30,355 nucleotides of DNA. It comes from Bacillota bacterium (GTDB lineage: Bacteria; Bacillota; Negativicutes; Sporomusales; Sporomusaceae). The position numbers and the translations under genes were made by a program. The notes under the pieces were generated by a model, which saw only the letters and a list, made by a program, of their open reading frames with translations, was not told the origin of the DNA and searched no databases. The DNA lies in the NCBI GenBank assembly GCA_023388195.1, contig JAEWGR010000155.1, positions 1 through 30,355 on the forward strand. Reading direction: 5' to 3'. This document shows positions 17,152 to 24,377 of the stretch, one piece after another (position 1 is the first letter of the stretch; each line of letters opens with the position of its first letter).

Positions 17152-18354
17152 CTACTGATATTTAGCATTTGTTATCGCGTCTGTCACCCGGGCAATGCGG
17201 GCAATCGCCTTGACATCATGTACCCGGACAATATTAACACCTTTAGTAATTCCCAAAGCGACAGTAGCGCCTGTTCCTTCCACCCGGTCATCAGGCAGGG
17301 CATTTAAAATATCACCGATAAACCGTTTGCGGGAAGTGCCTAATAATACCGGGCAACCCATTGCTTTCAGTTCCTCAAGGCGTGCCATAACAACTAAGTT
17401 AGCCGCCGGGGTTTTGCCAAAGCCAATGCCCGGATCAAGAATAAACTGTTCAGCGCTGATACCTGCAGCCTTACCGATTTCAACACTGTGCCGCAGGAAT
17501 TCAAGAATATGGGCCATAATATCCCGCTGATACACTGTCCCCTCCTGATTATGCATAATCACCACCGGCACCCCGGCTTCGGCAACTACCTTAGCCATGT
17601 CGGGGTCAAACTGCAGGCCCCAGATATCATTGATCATATGGGCACCGGCTCTAATGGCCTCCCGGGCAACGCTGGCTTTATAAGTATCAATAGACACAGG
17701 CACACTGGCAACAGTCAGCACCTTTTCCAGGACAGGCATTAATCGGTCCAGTTCCTCCTGCGCCGAGATTTTCTCCGATCCGTAGGGTCTGGTAGATTCA
17801 GCACCAATATCGATAATATCGGCCCCGTCTTTAACCATTTGCTCGGCATGTTTCAGGGCAGCATCAAGATTATTAAACTTTCCTCCATCGGAGAAAGAAT
17901 CTGGTGTAAAATTTAAAATGCCCATAACCAGTGTTTTTTCCGGTGTAATGGCCAGCTTGTGATTACCAAGCTGATAGTCGCGCCGGGGAAAAGCTTCACT
18001 GGCGGCTATGACTGTCTCCAGTTCCTGGGCCAGTTTTTTGAGCCCCCAGGGCTGGACCTTAAGCTGGGGAATACATTGTTTATAGTGTTTCAGACTCCCG
18101 CTTAAAAGTACGTCTGTGTATTGATCGCTAAAATCGGCGGCCCCCCTTGAGACAGAGGCCTCGCCGCCTTTGGAGAGAAATGTCTGTTTTAGAATAAGTG
18201 CGGCTTTACTTAACACATTTTCCACTTTAATCGTCTTATATACGGCTTTATTAGACATAATAGCCGCACCGCCGGGATCACATTTAATCTTGTACAGTTC
18301 GGCCTTAGCCTGGTCTTGATTTTTTATCTCAATTACCCGCATATTGTATTGCAT
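17152..18354 (-). CDS. folP: Dihydropteroate synthase FolP with N-terminal extension
   Basis: 400 aa from ATG at 18354, 6 nt after GGGGAGG. FolP condenses p-aminobenzoate with hydroxymethyl-dihydropterin diphosphate, the sulfonamide target. The catalytic TIM-barrel covers about 135-400: MGILNFTPDSFSDGG (144-158), DIGAESTRPYG, MINDIWGL, VIMHNQEG, DPGIGFGKT and LLGTSRKRFIG. Before it is a separate region of about 130 residues (CDPGGAAIMSNKAVYKTIKV, then KGGEASVSRGAADF) absent from the 270-280 aa enterobacterial enzyme; a similar extension occurs in many clostridial-type proteins as I recall, with unknown role. First gene of the folP-folB-folK unit. Confidence 0.95.
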   Translation of the reverse strand: MQYNMRVIEIKNQDQAKAELYKIKCDPGGAAIMSNKAVYKTIKVENVLSKAALILKQTFLSKGGEASVSRGAADFSDQYTDVLLSGSLKHYKQCIPQLKVQPWGLKKLAQELETVIAASEAFPRRDYQLGNHKLAITPEKTLVMGILNFTPDSFSDGGKFNNLDAALKHAEQMVKDGADIIDIGAESTRPYGSEKISAQEELDRLMPVLEKVLTVASVPVSIDTYKASVAREAIRAGAHMINDIWGLQFDPDMAKVVAEAGVPVVIMHNQEGTVYQRDIMAHILEFLRHSVEIGKAAGISAEQFILDPGIGFGKTPAANLVVMARLEELKAMGCPVLLGTSRKRFIGDILNALPDDRVEGTGATVALGITKGVNIVRVHDVKAIARIARVTDAITNAKYQ

Positions 18355-18369
18355 TAGCGTCCTCCCCTA

Positions 18370-18399
18370 TTGCGACAAAATATAATTTTATTGTATCAT
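18370..18399 (+). promoter_or_regulatory. Putative promoter of the NAPRTase gene
   Basis: TTGCGA (18370-18375), 18-nt spacer, TATCAT (18394-18399) on the plus strand, about 80 nt before the start codon. The -10 lies within the palindrome at 18382-18407. Confidence 0.45.
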
Positions 18400-18407
18400 A
18401 AAATTAT
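18382..18407. promoter_or_regulatory. 26-bp palindrome between divergent folP and NAPRTase genes
   Basis: ATAATTTTAT and ATAAAATTAT form a perfect 10-bp inverted repeat with a 6-nt centre. It overlaps putative -10 elements of both divergent genes: TATCAT at 18394-18399 (plus) and TACAAT at 18390-18395 (minus). This is the geometry of a shared repressor site; the cognate regulator is unknown. Confidence 0.5.
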
Positions 18408-18428
18408 GTAGAATAAAGATTATTATGC

Positions 18429-18443
18429 AAATTTTAGAAATTT
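18429..18443. promoter_or_regulatory. CodY-box-like inverted repeat in the NAPRTase leader
   Basis: AAATTT-TAG-AAATTT is a perfect short palindrome resembling the CodY consensus AATTTTCWGAAAATT but one base shorter in the centre. It lies between the putative promoter and the ribosome site. Weak, because AT-rich leaders give such matches by chance. Confidence 0.25.
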
Positions 18444-18478
18444 ATCATTATCTTTGCAATATCTAGGAGGCCTCTTTG

Positions 18479-19531
18479 ATGAAACAACGTTTATCGCCGG
18501 ACTCTTTTACTATCCCTGTTGAACAGATACGGAATGGGGTTTTCAGCGACAGTTACTTCATGCGCACCCAGGAAATCCTCATCAAGGATAATCACCGGCC
18601 CCGGGTGATTATGCAGATATTTCAGCGGCATCAGGCTGTAGTCTGCGGCATCGATGAGGCAATTGCCATTATCAGAAAATGCGCTCATAATCCAGAGCAG
18701 CTGGTTATTCACGCTCTGCACGACGGTGACCATGTCGGGCCGTGGGAAACGGTAATGACCATTGAAGGTGATTTAGCAGACTTCTCGCATTTAGAAACAG
18801 TATATTTAGGGATACTTTCCCGCCAGACTAAAATTGCCACCAATGTCCATAAGGTGGTGAAGGCTGCTAATGGCAAACCGGTCCTATTCTTCCCGTCCCG
18901 TTTTGACCATTATGCAGTCCAGGCAGCGGATGGCTATGCTGCTTATATTGGCGGCATCCACGGTGTTTCCACGCCGGCCAATGGCTCACGCTGGGGAGCA
19001 CAAGCGCTCGGAACGATTCCGCATGCCCTGATTGCGGTTTATGAAGGCGACACAGTCCGGGCCACAAAAGCCTTTGATGCTTATATTGATCCGCAGATCA
19101 ACCGGGTAGCGCTTGTTGATTATACTAATGACTGTGTTGGCACGGCTTTGGCCGTAGCCAGAGAAATGGGAGATACGTTGTGGGCGGTACGCCTTGATAC
19201 GGCAGATAATCTTGTTGATGTATCCGTAATTTCACAGATGGGTACTTTTAAACCAACCGGGGTTTGCCCGCAGTTGGTGTTAAATGTCCGGCAGGCCCTT
19301 GATAATGAAGGCTTCAGGCATGTGAAAATTATGGTGTCCGGTGGTTTCACCGTTGACCGGATCGCTCAATTTGAAGCAGCCCGCCTGCCTGTCGACATTT
19401 ATGCTGTCGGCAGCAGTTTATTCAATGACAATGTCAATTTTACTGCGGATATCGTTATGGTAAATGGAAATCCTTCATCGAAAGTTGGCCGGAGCCACCA
19501 ACCTAACCGGCGGTTAACCTTGGTGGAATAA
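18479..19531 (+). CDS. Nicotinate phosphoribosyltransferase family protein
   Basis: 350 aa from the ATG at 18479, 8 nt after AGGAGG (a TTG one codon earlier is less likely). The NAPRTase/QAPRTase fold is visible: an N-terminal sandwich domain, FFPSRFDHYAVQAADGYAAY (about 136-155), the GVSTPANGSRWGAQALGTIPHAL segment, an aspartate-bearing barrel strand RVALVDYTND, VRLDTADNL, and the phosphate-binding end KIMVSGGFTVDRIAQFE followed by YAVGSSLF. Such enzymes join nicotinate to PRPP to feed NAD synthesis. The 350-aa form is the short Firmicute type. It is the only plus-strand gene I support, with its own terminator. Confidence 0.88.
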   Translation: MKQRLSPDSFTIPVEQIRNGVFSDSYFMRTQEILIKDNHRPRVIMQIFQRHQAVVCGIDEAIAIIRKCAHNPEQLVIHALHDGDHVGPWETVMTIEGDLADFSHLETVYLGILSRQTKIATNVHKVVKAANGKPVLFFPSRFDHYAVQAADGYAAYIGGIHGVSTPANGSRWGAQALGTIPHALIAVYEGDTVRATKAFDAYIDPQINRVALVDYTNDCVGTALAVAREMGDTLWAVRLDTADNLVDVSVISQMGTFKPTGVCPQLVLNVRQALDNEGFRHVKIMVSGGFTVDRIAQFEAARLPVDIYAVGSSLFNDNVNFTADIVMVNGNPSSKVGRSHQPNRRLTLVE

Positions 19532-19550
19532 TAAAAAATACCTATAAAAA

Positions 19551-19582
19551 GAAACAACCCTGAGGGTTGTTTCACTTTTTTT
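19551..19582. terminator. Bidirectional terminator between NAPRTase and MCP genes
   Basis: Perfect 10-bp stem GAAACAACCC/GGGTTGTTTC (19551-19560, 19564-19573) with a TGA loop; seven T follow on the plus strand (19576-19582) and a T-rich stretch follows on the minus strand. It serves the converging gene ends and overlaps the stop codon of the minus-strand gene. Confidence 0.92.
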
Positions 19583-20414
19583 GTTCATTATTCATGTTGG
19601 CTGCCAAACTGGCAAGCTGTTCCGACATCGCCATAAGCATCTGGCTGTGGGCTGTAAGGTCCTGAATAGTATTAGCCTGATGTTCGGTAACAGAGTCAAT
19701 CTGATTTATTTCAATACCAATTTTCGCAATTGATTTTTTTATATTACTCAGAATTGTGGTGATCTGAGTTGCCGAACTGGCACTATTGGTGGCTAGCTTG
19801 CGGACTTCTTCGGCGACGACACCAAATCCCCGGCCCATATCCCCAACCCTGGCGGCCTCAATAGCAGCATTCAGGCCTAAAAGATTAGTTTGGCTGGCGA
19901 CATTTTTAATAAAGCCAACAACAGAATCCGTATCAGCCACCTCTTTATTCGCGGCAACTGACATATCTTTAAGAATCCGCCCGCTGGCTGCCAGTTCTTC
20001 AGCCTGTGCCAGAATGGACTGGATAGAAGAGGACATATGGGTAGCTGAACTGGACAACTGCCTGGCTGCAGTTGCCAGCATGTTTTGCCGTTCCATTGAT
20101 TCGTGAACGGCAACAGCCCCAATGACTTCACCCTGATCATCAATTACCGGCAGGCTGATAGCAATATAAGGAATACCGTAAACGGCACTGCTCACTTCCA
20201 CAACTACCCGTTGTCTCTGGTGTATTGCCTGGTAGGCAGCAGATCCCGGTTTGAGAGCCTGGCCGACAACCACCTGACCTTCGAGTTCAGGAATCGAATA
20301 AGATACTAGCCATTTTTCCCGGTCACTCACCACCACGCCCACTTTGCCGTTAATTAGCTGGGGAATATACTTTGCGACTGTGGTAAAACAGTTCAATAGG
20401 GAAACTTCTGCCAC
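19572..20414 (-). CDS. Soluble methyl-accepting chemotaxis-type sensor protein
   Basis: 280 aa, GTG start with GGAAGGG upstream. No membrane segment or signal peptide is seen, so it should act in the cytoplasm. Residues about 1-108 form a small sensor domain with alternating beta strands ending in VIDDQGEVIGAVAVHES, reminiscent of PAS/GAF/Cache-like folds. Residues about 110-280 are a short MCP signalling coiled coil whose tip (NLLGLNAAIEAARVGDMGRGFGVV, about 177-200) matches the receptor hairpin that contacts CheA/CheW. It starts 43 nt after the TPM gene and may be co-transcribed. A related gene lies at 29617-30355. Ligand unknown. Confidence 0.85.
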   Translation of the reverse strand: MAEVSLLNCFTTVAKYIPQLINGKVGVVVSDREKWLVSYSIPELEGQVVVGQALKPGSAAYQAIHQRQRVVVEVSSAVYGIPYIAISLPVIDDQGEVIGAVAVHESMERQNMLATAARQLSSSATHMSSSIQSILAQAEELAASGRILKDMSVAANKEVADTDSVVGFIKNVASQTNLLGLNAAIEAARVGDMGRGFGVVAEEVRKLATNSASSATQITTILSNIKKSIAKIGIEINQIDSVTEHQANTIQDLTAHSQMLMAMSEQLASLAANMNNEQKK

Positions 20415-20457
20415 ATAAATCCCTTCCTTTGCGCCCGCAATTGCTTTATAGATTTAA

Positions 20458-21210
20458 TTACCATTTGCGGTTGGAGCCGCCGCCACCGCCCGAGCCGCCG
20501 CCGTAACCGCCGCCACCGCCACCACCACGAAATCTTAAAAGTGAAAGAATTAGATATGTAATGCTGCCGCCGAAAAACAGCCAGTCAAAAATGAACAAAG
20601 CCAACGCCCCTGCTGCTATCGCCAACTGCCCCCACCAGGGCAGGGTATCCCACCATGATTGATTGGCTGCCGAACGCACCTTGGCCGCTTTAGCGTCAGT
20701 ATTGATATCAAGTTGATACTCTTTGGCCGTTATACTGACCAAGGCCTGATAACCATTCCAGATCCCCTGATTATAATCGTTGGCGGCAAAATAAGGAATC
20801 ATATACTCATCCTGCACGGCCCCGGTTTTGGCGTCATTCAGCACGCCCTCCAAACCGTACCCTACTTCAATTCGCGATTGACGGTCATCTACAGCAACAA
20901 GCACCAGTACCCCGTTATTTAGCTGTTTATCCCCTATACCCCACCGTCGTAAAACCTCCAGTGCATATTCCTCTAATGAAGCACCCTCCAGGGTCTTAAC
21001 TGTCAGCACGACAACCTGTGCCTTAGTTTTAGCTGCCAGCTTGCTGCCCAGAGTGTTAATTTTATTTTTAGTATCTGAATTTAATACGCCGGCGTGGTCC
21101 TGAACATAGATACTGTGCGCCGGTGCCGGCGGGATCAGGGGTTGGGCCGCAGCCAAAGAAATTAGTAATAGATATACTACTACAATAAGCCAGGCCAACC
21201 TTTTATTCAT
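20458..21210 (-). CDS. TPM-domain (YgcG-type) membrane protein with Gly-rich tail
   Basis: 250 aa. An N-terminal signal peptide (about 1-22, ending near SLAAAQP) leads to a TPM/YgcG domain at about 33-170 (VQDHAGVLNSDTKNKIN, VVVLTVKTLEGASLEEYALEVLRRWGIG split over two lines of the fold, RIEVGYGLEGVLND). One or two membrane segments follow at about 194-226, then a tail of almost pure glycine ending GGSNRKW. Proteins of this family are often paired with LemA, as here (22 nt apart), and are linked to envelope or photosystem maintenance; the bacterial role is poorly defined. GAGGGGG precedes the ATG. Confidence 0.88.
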   Translation of the reverse strand: MNKRLAWLIVVVYLLLISLAAAQPLIPPAPAHSIYVQDHAGVLNSDTKNKINTLGSKLAAKTKAQVVVLTVKTLEGASLEEYALEVLRRWGIGDKQLNNGVLVLVAVDDRQSRIEVGYGLEGVLNDAKTGAVQDEYMIPYFAANDYNQGIWNGYQALVSITAKEYQLDINTDAKAAKVRSAANQSWWDTLPWWGQLAIAAGALALFIFDWLFFGGSITYLILSLLRFRGGGGGGGYGGGSGGGGGSNRKW

Positions 21211-21232
21211 AAATTACCCCCTCGTTTGTCTT

Positions 21233-21787
21233 TTAGAATTTTACTTGGGGAACTTGTTCTGCGCCTTCAGCAGCCTTAAAATATTCCTTAGGCCCAAAAC
21301 CCATCATACCGGCAAATAAGCTTGTCGGCAAAGAGCGTATTTTAACGTTATATACCTGCACGGCGTCATTGTAATCTTTACGGGCCACGGCAATCCGGTT
21401 CTCGGTGCCGCTAAGTTCGTCCATAAGGGCCCGGAAATTTTTATCAGCCTTAAGATTGGGATAGTTTTCTGCTATGACCAGCAGCCTGCTAAGAGCTGAG
21501 TTCAACTCATTGTCTGCCTGGGCCTTGCCTGCTGGTCCCTGTGCCCCTGCCAGCTTGGCCCGCGCATCAGCGACCGCCTGAATTGCCTGCTGTTCATGGG
21601 CCGCATAGCCCTTTACCGTACTAACTAAGTTAGGAATTAAATCAGCCCGCCGCTGCAGCTGGTTTTCAATTTGACTCCATTTACCATTAACATTTTCGTT
21701 AATACTAACCAATGTGTTATAATTGAAAACAGCACTTACCAACAATGCGCCAACAATCGCAATAATGACCCATACTGTTTTATTCAT
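21233..21787 (-). CDS. lemA: LemA family protein
   Basis: 184 aa, the usual length. One N-terminal membrane segment (about 5-22), then a long alpha-helical extracytoplasmic part. The family motifs QRRADLIPNLVSTVKGYA (about 45-62), ENYPNLKADKNF and ELSGTENRIAVARKDYN (about 128-144), and the short C-terminal FGPKEYF are complete. Function is not established beyond an envelope role; pairing with the TPM protein is conserved in many bacteria. GGGAGG lies before the ATG; the leader contains the RNA-like element at 21833-21908. Confidence 0.93.
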   Translation of the reverse strand: MNKTVWVIIAIVGALLVSAVFNYNTLVSINENVNGKWSQIENQLQRRADLIPNLVSTVKGYAAHEQQAIQAVADARAKLAGAQGPAGKAQADNELNSALSRLLVIAENYPNLKADKNFRALMDELSGTENRIAVARKDYNDAVQVYNVKIRSLPTSLFAGMMGFGPKEYFKAAEGAEQVPQVKF

Positions 21788-21832
21788 GTGAAATCCTCCC
21801 TTTATATAGTCTGCCAGAATTTTTACTAAATT

Positions 21833-21908
21833 CCGTTGACCTAAGAACGAGACAAAGTCTTCGCCGCCGTCCTGAAGGACTTGGCATAAGTCAAGTCTTT
21901 TCTTTTAA
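21833..21908 (-). ncRNA. RNA-like conserved element, copy A (lemA leader)
   Basis: On the minus strand: AAAAGAAAAGACTTG, a 6-bp hairpin GACTTG/CAAGTC, then TCAGGACGGCGGCGAA, a small AGAC/GTCT hairpin, and TTAGGTCAACGG. Copy B at 23207-23284 shares the same blocks in the same order with compensating changes in the first stem. It lies in the lemA 5' leader, about 45 nt before the start codon. I could not match it to a known riboswitch class; it could be a structured RNA or a short repeat. Confidence 0.45.
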
Positions 21909-22156
21909 AATACTACTATTTATTATCTCTAACCGGCTTAAATATACACCTATGCACCTCCGCTGACACTCAGTATTTTATTATCTTATCTTGCTATGTT
22001 AGATCATTCTCCATCCTGTCAAAGTTTCCCTGCCTACGTGGTGCTGCTTTGTAGTTACCGCAAAAAAATATGGACTAATTTAATGGAAGGAAACTTAATC
22101 TGGTTGCGTCAAAAACACAAGTTCACAGAAAGTTGCAGGATAATGTATCCTTTTTT

Positions 22157-22209
22157 CCAAACAAGCAGAATTACCCCTGGCGGTGCCAGGGGTAATTCTG
22201 CTTGTTTGG
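22157..22209. repeat. Perfect 25-bp inverted repeat with 3-nt loop
   Basis: Arms 22157-22181 and 22185-22209 are perfectly complementary around GGT; the tips begin CCAAACAAGCAG. No run of T follows on either strand, so it is not a standard terminator although it could still stop or stabilise transcripts. It lies between the 3' end of the recombinase-like gene and the lemA leader. It may be a short mobile-element remnant. Confidence 0.85.
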
Positions 22210-22336
22210 GTATTTCAGAGCAAATATTATCTATTGTACAGGGGTAATACATGGAATTTTTTCAGACATTACTTTATTTAGCGACAGTCTTATTAGCTGC
22301 TGAGTCTTCACTATAAATCTTAAACTACTTGGCAGC

Positions 22337-22963
22337 TTACTTTTTAAGATAGTGGTTAATTTGTTCATATAACCGGCTTGTAATATCAGTGTTATTTTCA
22401 GAACCATCTTCCTGATCAAGGTCTGGAGCAAAAATAAGCCCCGGTAATTCCTCAGCCCAGCGATCGAAACTGCTCACTATGGAAACCGCTAAGCCTGTTA
22501 ACTTTTCCCGGCTTGACTTAGACTCCTGATCCCAGAAATTGATTAATCCGGCAATATGAGCCAAAAACTTTTGCTGAGCCTCATTATTCGGTTTCATTGC
22601 TGCAACAGCGTTAGGCTCGGTTACCGGCGCTGCAGGAACAAGATTATTTGCCGGTCTCACCTCTTCTTCGCCAGTAAGGACAAGCTGAAGTTTATACTGT
22701 TTTCTAAAATCCATTGCCTGGCTGAAACTGCCGAATAAGCGGTCCGAACTAAGTGCAATAATAATATCGCCGTCCTGATAATCCGCAATCATGCTCTTAA
22801 ATCGGGGCCTATCACTGTCTACAGTAAATCCATTATCAATATAGGTTGTGAAATCGCCAACCCCCAGATCGTCAGCTTTCTTACGGCATTTCTGAAGCTG
22901 GGTTTCAATACTGAACGCGCCTTGAGTTTCTCTACTAACCCGAGCATATAACAGGGCTTTCAT
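22337..22963 (-). CDS. Solo serine-recombinase (resolvase N-terminal) domain protein, probably inactive
   Basis: 208 aa. Residues 1-100 match the resolvase catalytic fold: LLYARVS with Arg8 and Ser10 at the positions of gamma-delta resolvase, SIETQLQKCRKKA, the SDRPRFKSM segment with a conserved Arg, and SSDRLFGS. The usual DRLxR motif has lost its second arginine (Gly78 here), and there is no zinc ribbon or helix-turn-helix. Instead a Pro/Ala/Asn linker (about 103-127) leads to a C-terminal helical part (about 128-208) I do not recognise. GGGGGT lies before the ATG. It may be a domesticated DNA-binding or oligomerising protein. No neighbouring transposase was seen. Confidence 0.7.
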   Translation of the reverse strand: MKALLYARVSRETQGAFSIETQLQKCRKKADDLGVGDFTTYIDNGFTVDSDRPRFKSMIADYQDGDIIIALSSDRLFGSFSQAMDFRKQYKLQLVLTGEEEVRPANNLVPAAPVTEPNAVAAMKPNNEAQQKFLAHIAGLINFWDQESKSSREKLTGLAVSIVSSFDRWAEELPGLIFAPDLDQEDGSENNTDITSRLYEQINHYLKK

Positions 22964-23206
22964 TTCCCATACCCCCTAATTATTTTCTCTATAGACAAAC
23001 AGTAACTATCATGTGCCTGAAAGCAAAAGCCAGCTGCTTACCAATAGCCGTCCCTAAAGAAATCCCGGCAAAAGGCAAACGGCACATAAAAAACAGTCCA
23101 CCAAATGGCAGACGACTATGTATGGACAATCTCCTTGTTTTTTGGGGCTAACGGTGATATATAGTATAGCTTATGCTCCCCAGGGAAGATCTGTTACTGT
23201 TGAAAG

Positions 23207-23284
23207 GAAAATACTTGGCTTCTGCCAGGTTCCATCAGGACGGCGGCGAAAGCCGCCTGTGCCCATTAGGGTATAGGCGTTTTT
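23207..23284 (+). ncRNA. RNA-like conserved element, copy B
   Basis: On the plus strand: AAAGGAAAATACTTGG, a hairpin ACTTGG/CCAGGT (6 bp with one G-U), CCATCAGGACGGCGGCGAA, a GGCGGC-GAAA-GCCGCC tetraloop hairpin, TTAGGGTATAGG and then a TTTTT run (23280-23284). The blocks align with copy A on the other strand at 21833-21908. No plus-strand gene follows closely, so here it would be a free RNA or a relic. Confidence 0.45.
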
Positions 23285-23320
23285 ACTTATGATCAGAAAG
23301 GATATACTTTTTGATCATGC

Positions 23321-23355
23321 AAAAAAAGCCGTCCCATCAGCAAGGATGGGGCGGC
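23321..23355 (-). terminator. Rho-independent terminator downstream of the GlsB/YeaQ gene
   Basis: Arms 23328-23338 and 23345-23355 pair over 11 bp with one G-U, and on the minus strand seven T follow (A at 23321-23327). It lies about 30 nt after the stop codon. Confidence 0.92.
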
Positions 23356-23386
23356 CGGTAACCATATTTTATGCTGATTGTATTGC

Positions 23387-23644
23387 TTAGGTACTAGCCT
23401 GATTCCCGCTAAATAAACGGACAACCCAGAGAAGAATCACTGACCCGATTATACTGGTGATAAGTTGTCCAATAATTCCATAGCTATTAAGCCCTAATAA
23501 GGATAATGCAAAGCCACCGATAAACGCGCCGACAACGCCGACAATAATATCCACCCATATCCCAAAACCATGACCACGCATTATTTTCCCAGCAGCCCAG
23601 CCGGCCACAGCCCCGATAATTAAAAACCAAATTGTTCCCATCAT
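23387..23644 (-). CDS. GlsB/YeaQ/YmgE family small membrane protein
   Basis: 85 aa, ATG 7-8 nt after GGAGGTG. Three hydrophobic segments (about 3-20, 31-50, 57-78) and glycine-rich motifs GAVAGWAAGKIMRGHGFG and DIIVGVVGAFIGGF are the family hallmarks (formerly transglycosylase-associated protein). Members are often stress induced and their function is unclear. It stands alone with its own terminator. Confidence 0.9.
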   Translation of the reverse strand: MMGTIWFLIIGAVAGWAAGKIMRGHGFGIWVDIIVGVVGAFIGGFALSLLGLNSYGIIGQLITSIIGSVILLWVVRLFSGNQAST

Positions 23645-23790
23645 TTGAAAACACCTCCGACAATAGTATGCTTAACTAATATAAAGATAATACCACCAGG
23701 TGTTATGACATAATTTTGGCTAGACAAACTACCGGCCTAAATCCGGCCCGGACACATGAATTCACGTAAGAAACAAAGACAACCATGTGG

Positions 23791-23812
23791 CAAAAAGAGC
23801 CCATCAGCTCTT
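23791..23812 (-). terminator. Terminator downstream of the L,D-transpeptidase gene
   Basis: AAGAGC/GCTCTT (23795-23800, 23807-23812) with a 6-nt loop, followed on the minus strand by more T. An overlapping alternative stem (23798-23804 with 23817-23823) is also possible. About 25 nt after the stop codon. Confidence 0.7.
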
Positions 23813-23837
23813 GCCAATAGGCTTTTATGCCTGCCAA

Positions 23838-24179
23838 TCAGTACATCATCGTTACCGGTGTGCCGACTTCCACTTTTTCGAAAAGTACTTCAATGTCTTG
23901 ATTATACATTCTTACGCACCCGCCGGACACGTGGCCTTCTACCGGCTCAAGCCAGGAACCATGCAAACAGGTTTTGTCTGTCGACAGGACAAACCGGCGC
24001 GAACCAAGATCGACTTCACCAGGCTCATTAAATATTAATTTGTCTACAACCTGATAAACTCCGGCCGGAGTAGGCGTTTCAGACTTTCCAACCCCTGCCG
24101 GATATTCCAGAATCAAACTATCTTCTTCATAATAACAAACACGTAATGCTGTAAGGTTTACAATAATATGCTTTTTCAT
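23838..24179 (-). CDS. Minimal L,D-transpeptidase (YkuD) domain protein without signal peptide
   Basis: 113 aa. The YkuD catalytic motif is complete: HG at 73-74 and SGGCVR at 85-90 with Cys88 as nucleophile. YkuD enzymes make 3-3 cross-links in peptidoglycan or attach lipoproteins to it. The protein is essentially the bare catalytic domain (TPTPAGVYQV at about 36-45 is also typical) and lacks a signal peptide or wall-binding domain, so how it reaches the wall is unclear; non-classical export or a cytoplasmic role are both open. GGGAGGTGA lies 7 nt before the ATG. Confidence 0.88.
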   Translation of the reverse strand: MKKHIIVNLTALRVCYYEEDSLILEYPAGVGKSETPTPAGVYQVVDKLIFNEPGEVDLGSRRFVLSTDKTCLHGSWLEPVEGHVSGGCVRMYNQDIEVLFEKVEVGTPVTMMY

Positions 24180-24290
24180 GAAAAACTCACCTCCCTCATC
24201 ATTTTATGCAGTGTAATCTGAAATGATTGTAAGCTACCATCAGTTATGTAATGCATATCCCTTTACATTTCTGATTACTCACAAAAATGC

Positions 24291-24333
24291 GGGGACAATG
24301 GTTCCATCTTTAGCAGACAGAATCACCGTCCCC
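24291..24333. repeat. REP-like imperfect palindrome
   Basis: On the minus strand GGGGACGGTGATTCTGT, then AAGATGGAACCATTGTCCCC: GGGGAC/GTCCCC arms with an imperfect inner stem. The GGGGACGGTnnTT head resembles the short palindromic repeats linked with Y1/RAYT transposases in many Firmicutes. It sits between convergently spaced gene ends with no gene of its own and shares GGGACGGTG with 27830-27876. Confidence 0.55.
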
Positions 24334-24377
24334 ATGCTATGCCTGATCTAACATACTGGCTGGTTAGCGGCTGGAAC

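Larger units (their letters stand above)
21788..22336. other. 549-bp region without a supported gene
   Basis: Holds the lemA leader with the RNA-like element (21833-21908), an AT-rich stretch that should contain the lemA promoter, the 53-bp palindrome at 22157-22209, and about 120 nt downstream of the recombinase-like gene. An 83-codon plus-strand frame (21996-22247) crosses the palindrome and has no ribosome site, so it is not called. Confidence 0.6.
22964..23386. other. 423-bp region without a supported gene
   Basis: Contains the leader of the recombinase-like gene, RNA-like element copy B (23207-23284, plus), an imperfect 11-bp inverted repeat TGATCAGAAAG/CTTTTTGATCA (about 23290-23317) without a T-run, and the terminator of the GlsB-like gene (23321-23355). 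No reading frame with a ribosome site was found. Confidence 0.55.

Noticed and set aside
21996..22247. 83-codon plus-strand frame between lemA and the recombinase-like gene
   Set aside because: It reads through the 53-bp palindrome, has no ribosome site and resembles no protein.
23756..24038. Plus-strand frames opposite the L,D-transpeptidase
   Set aside because: Antisense to a gene with a complete active-site motif.
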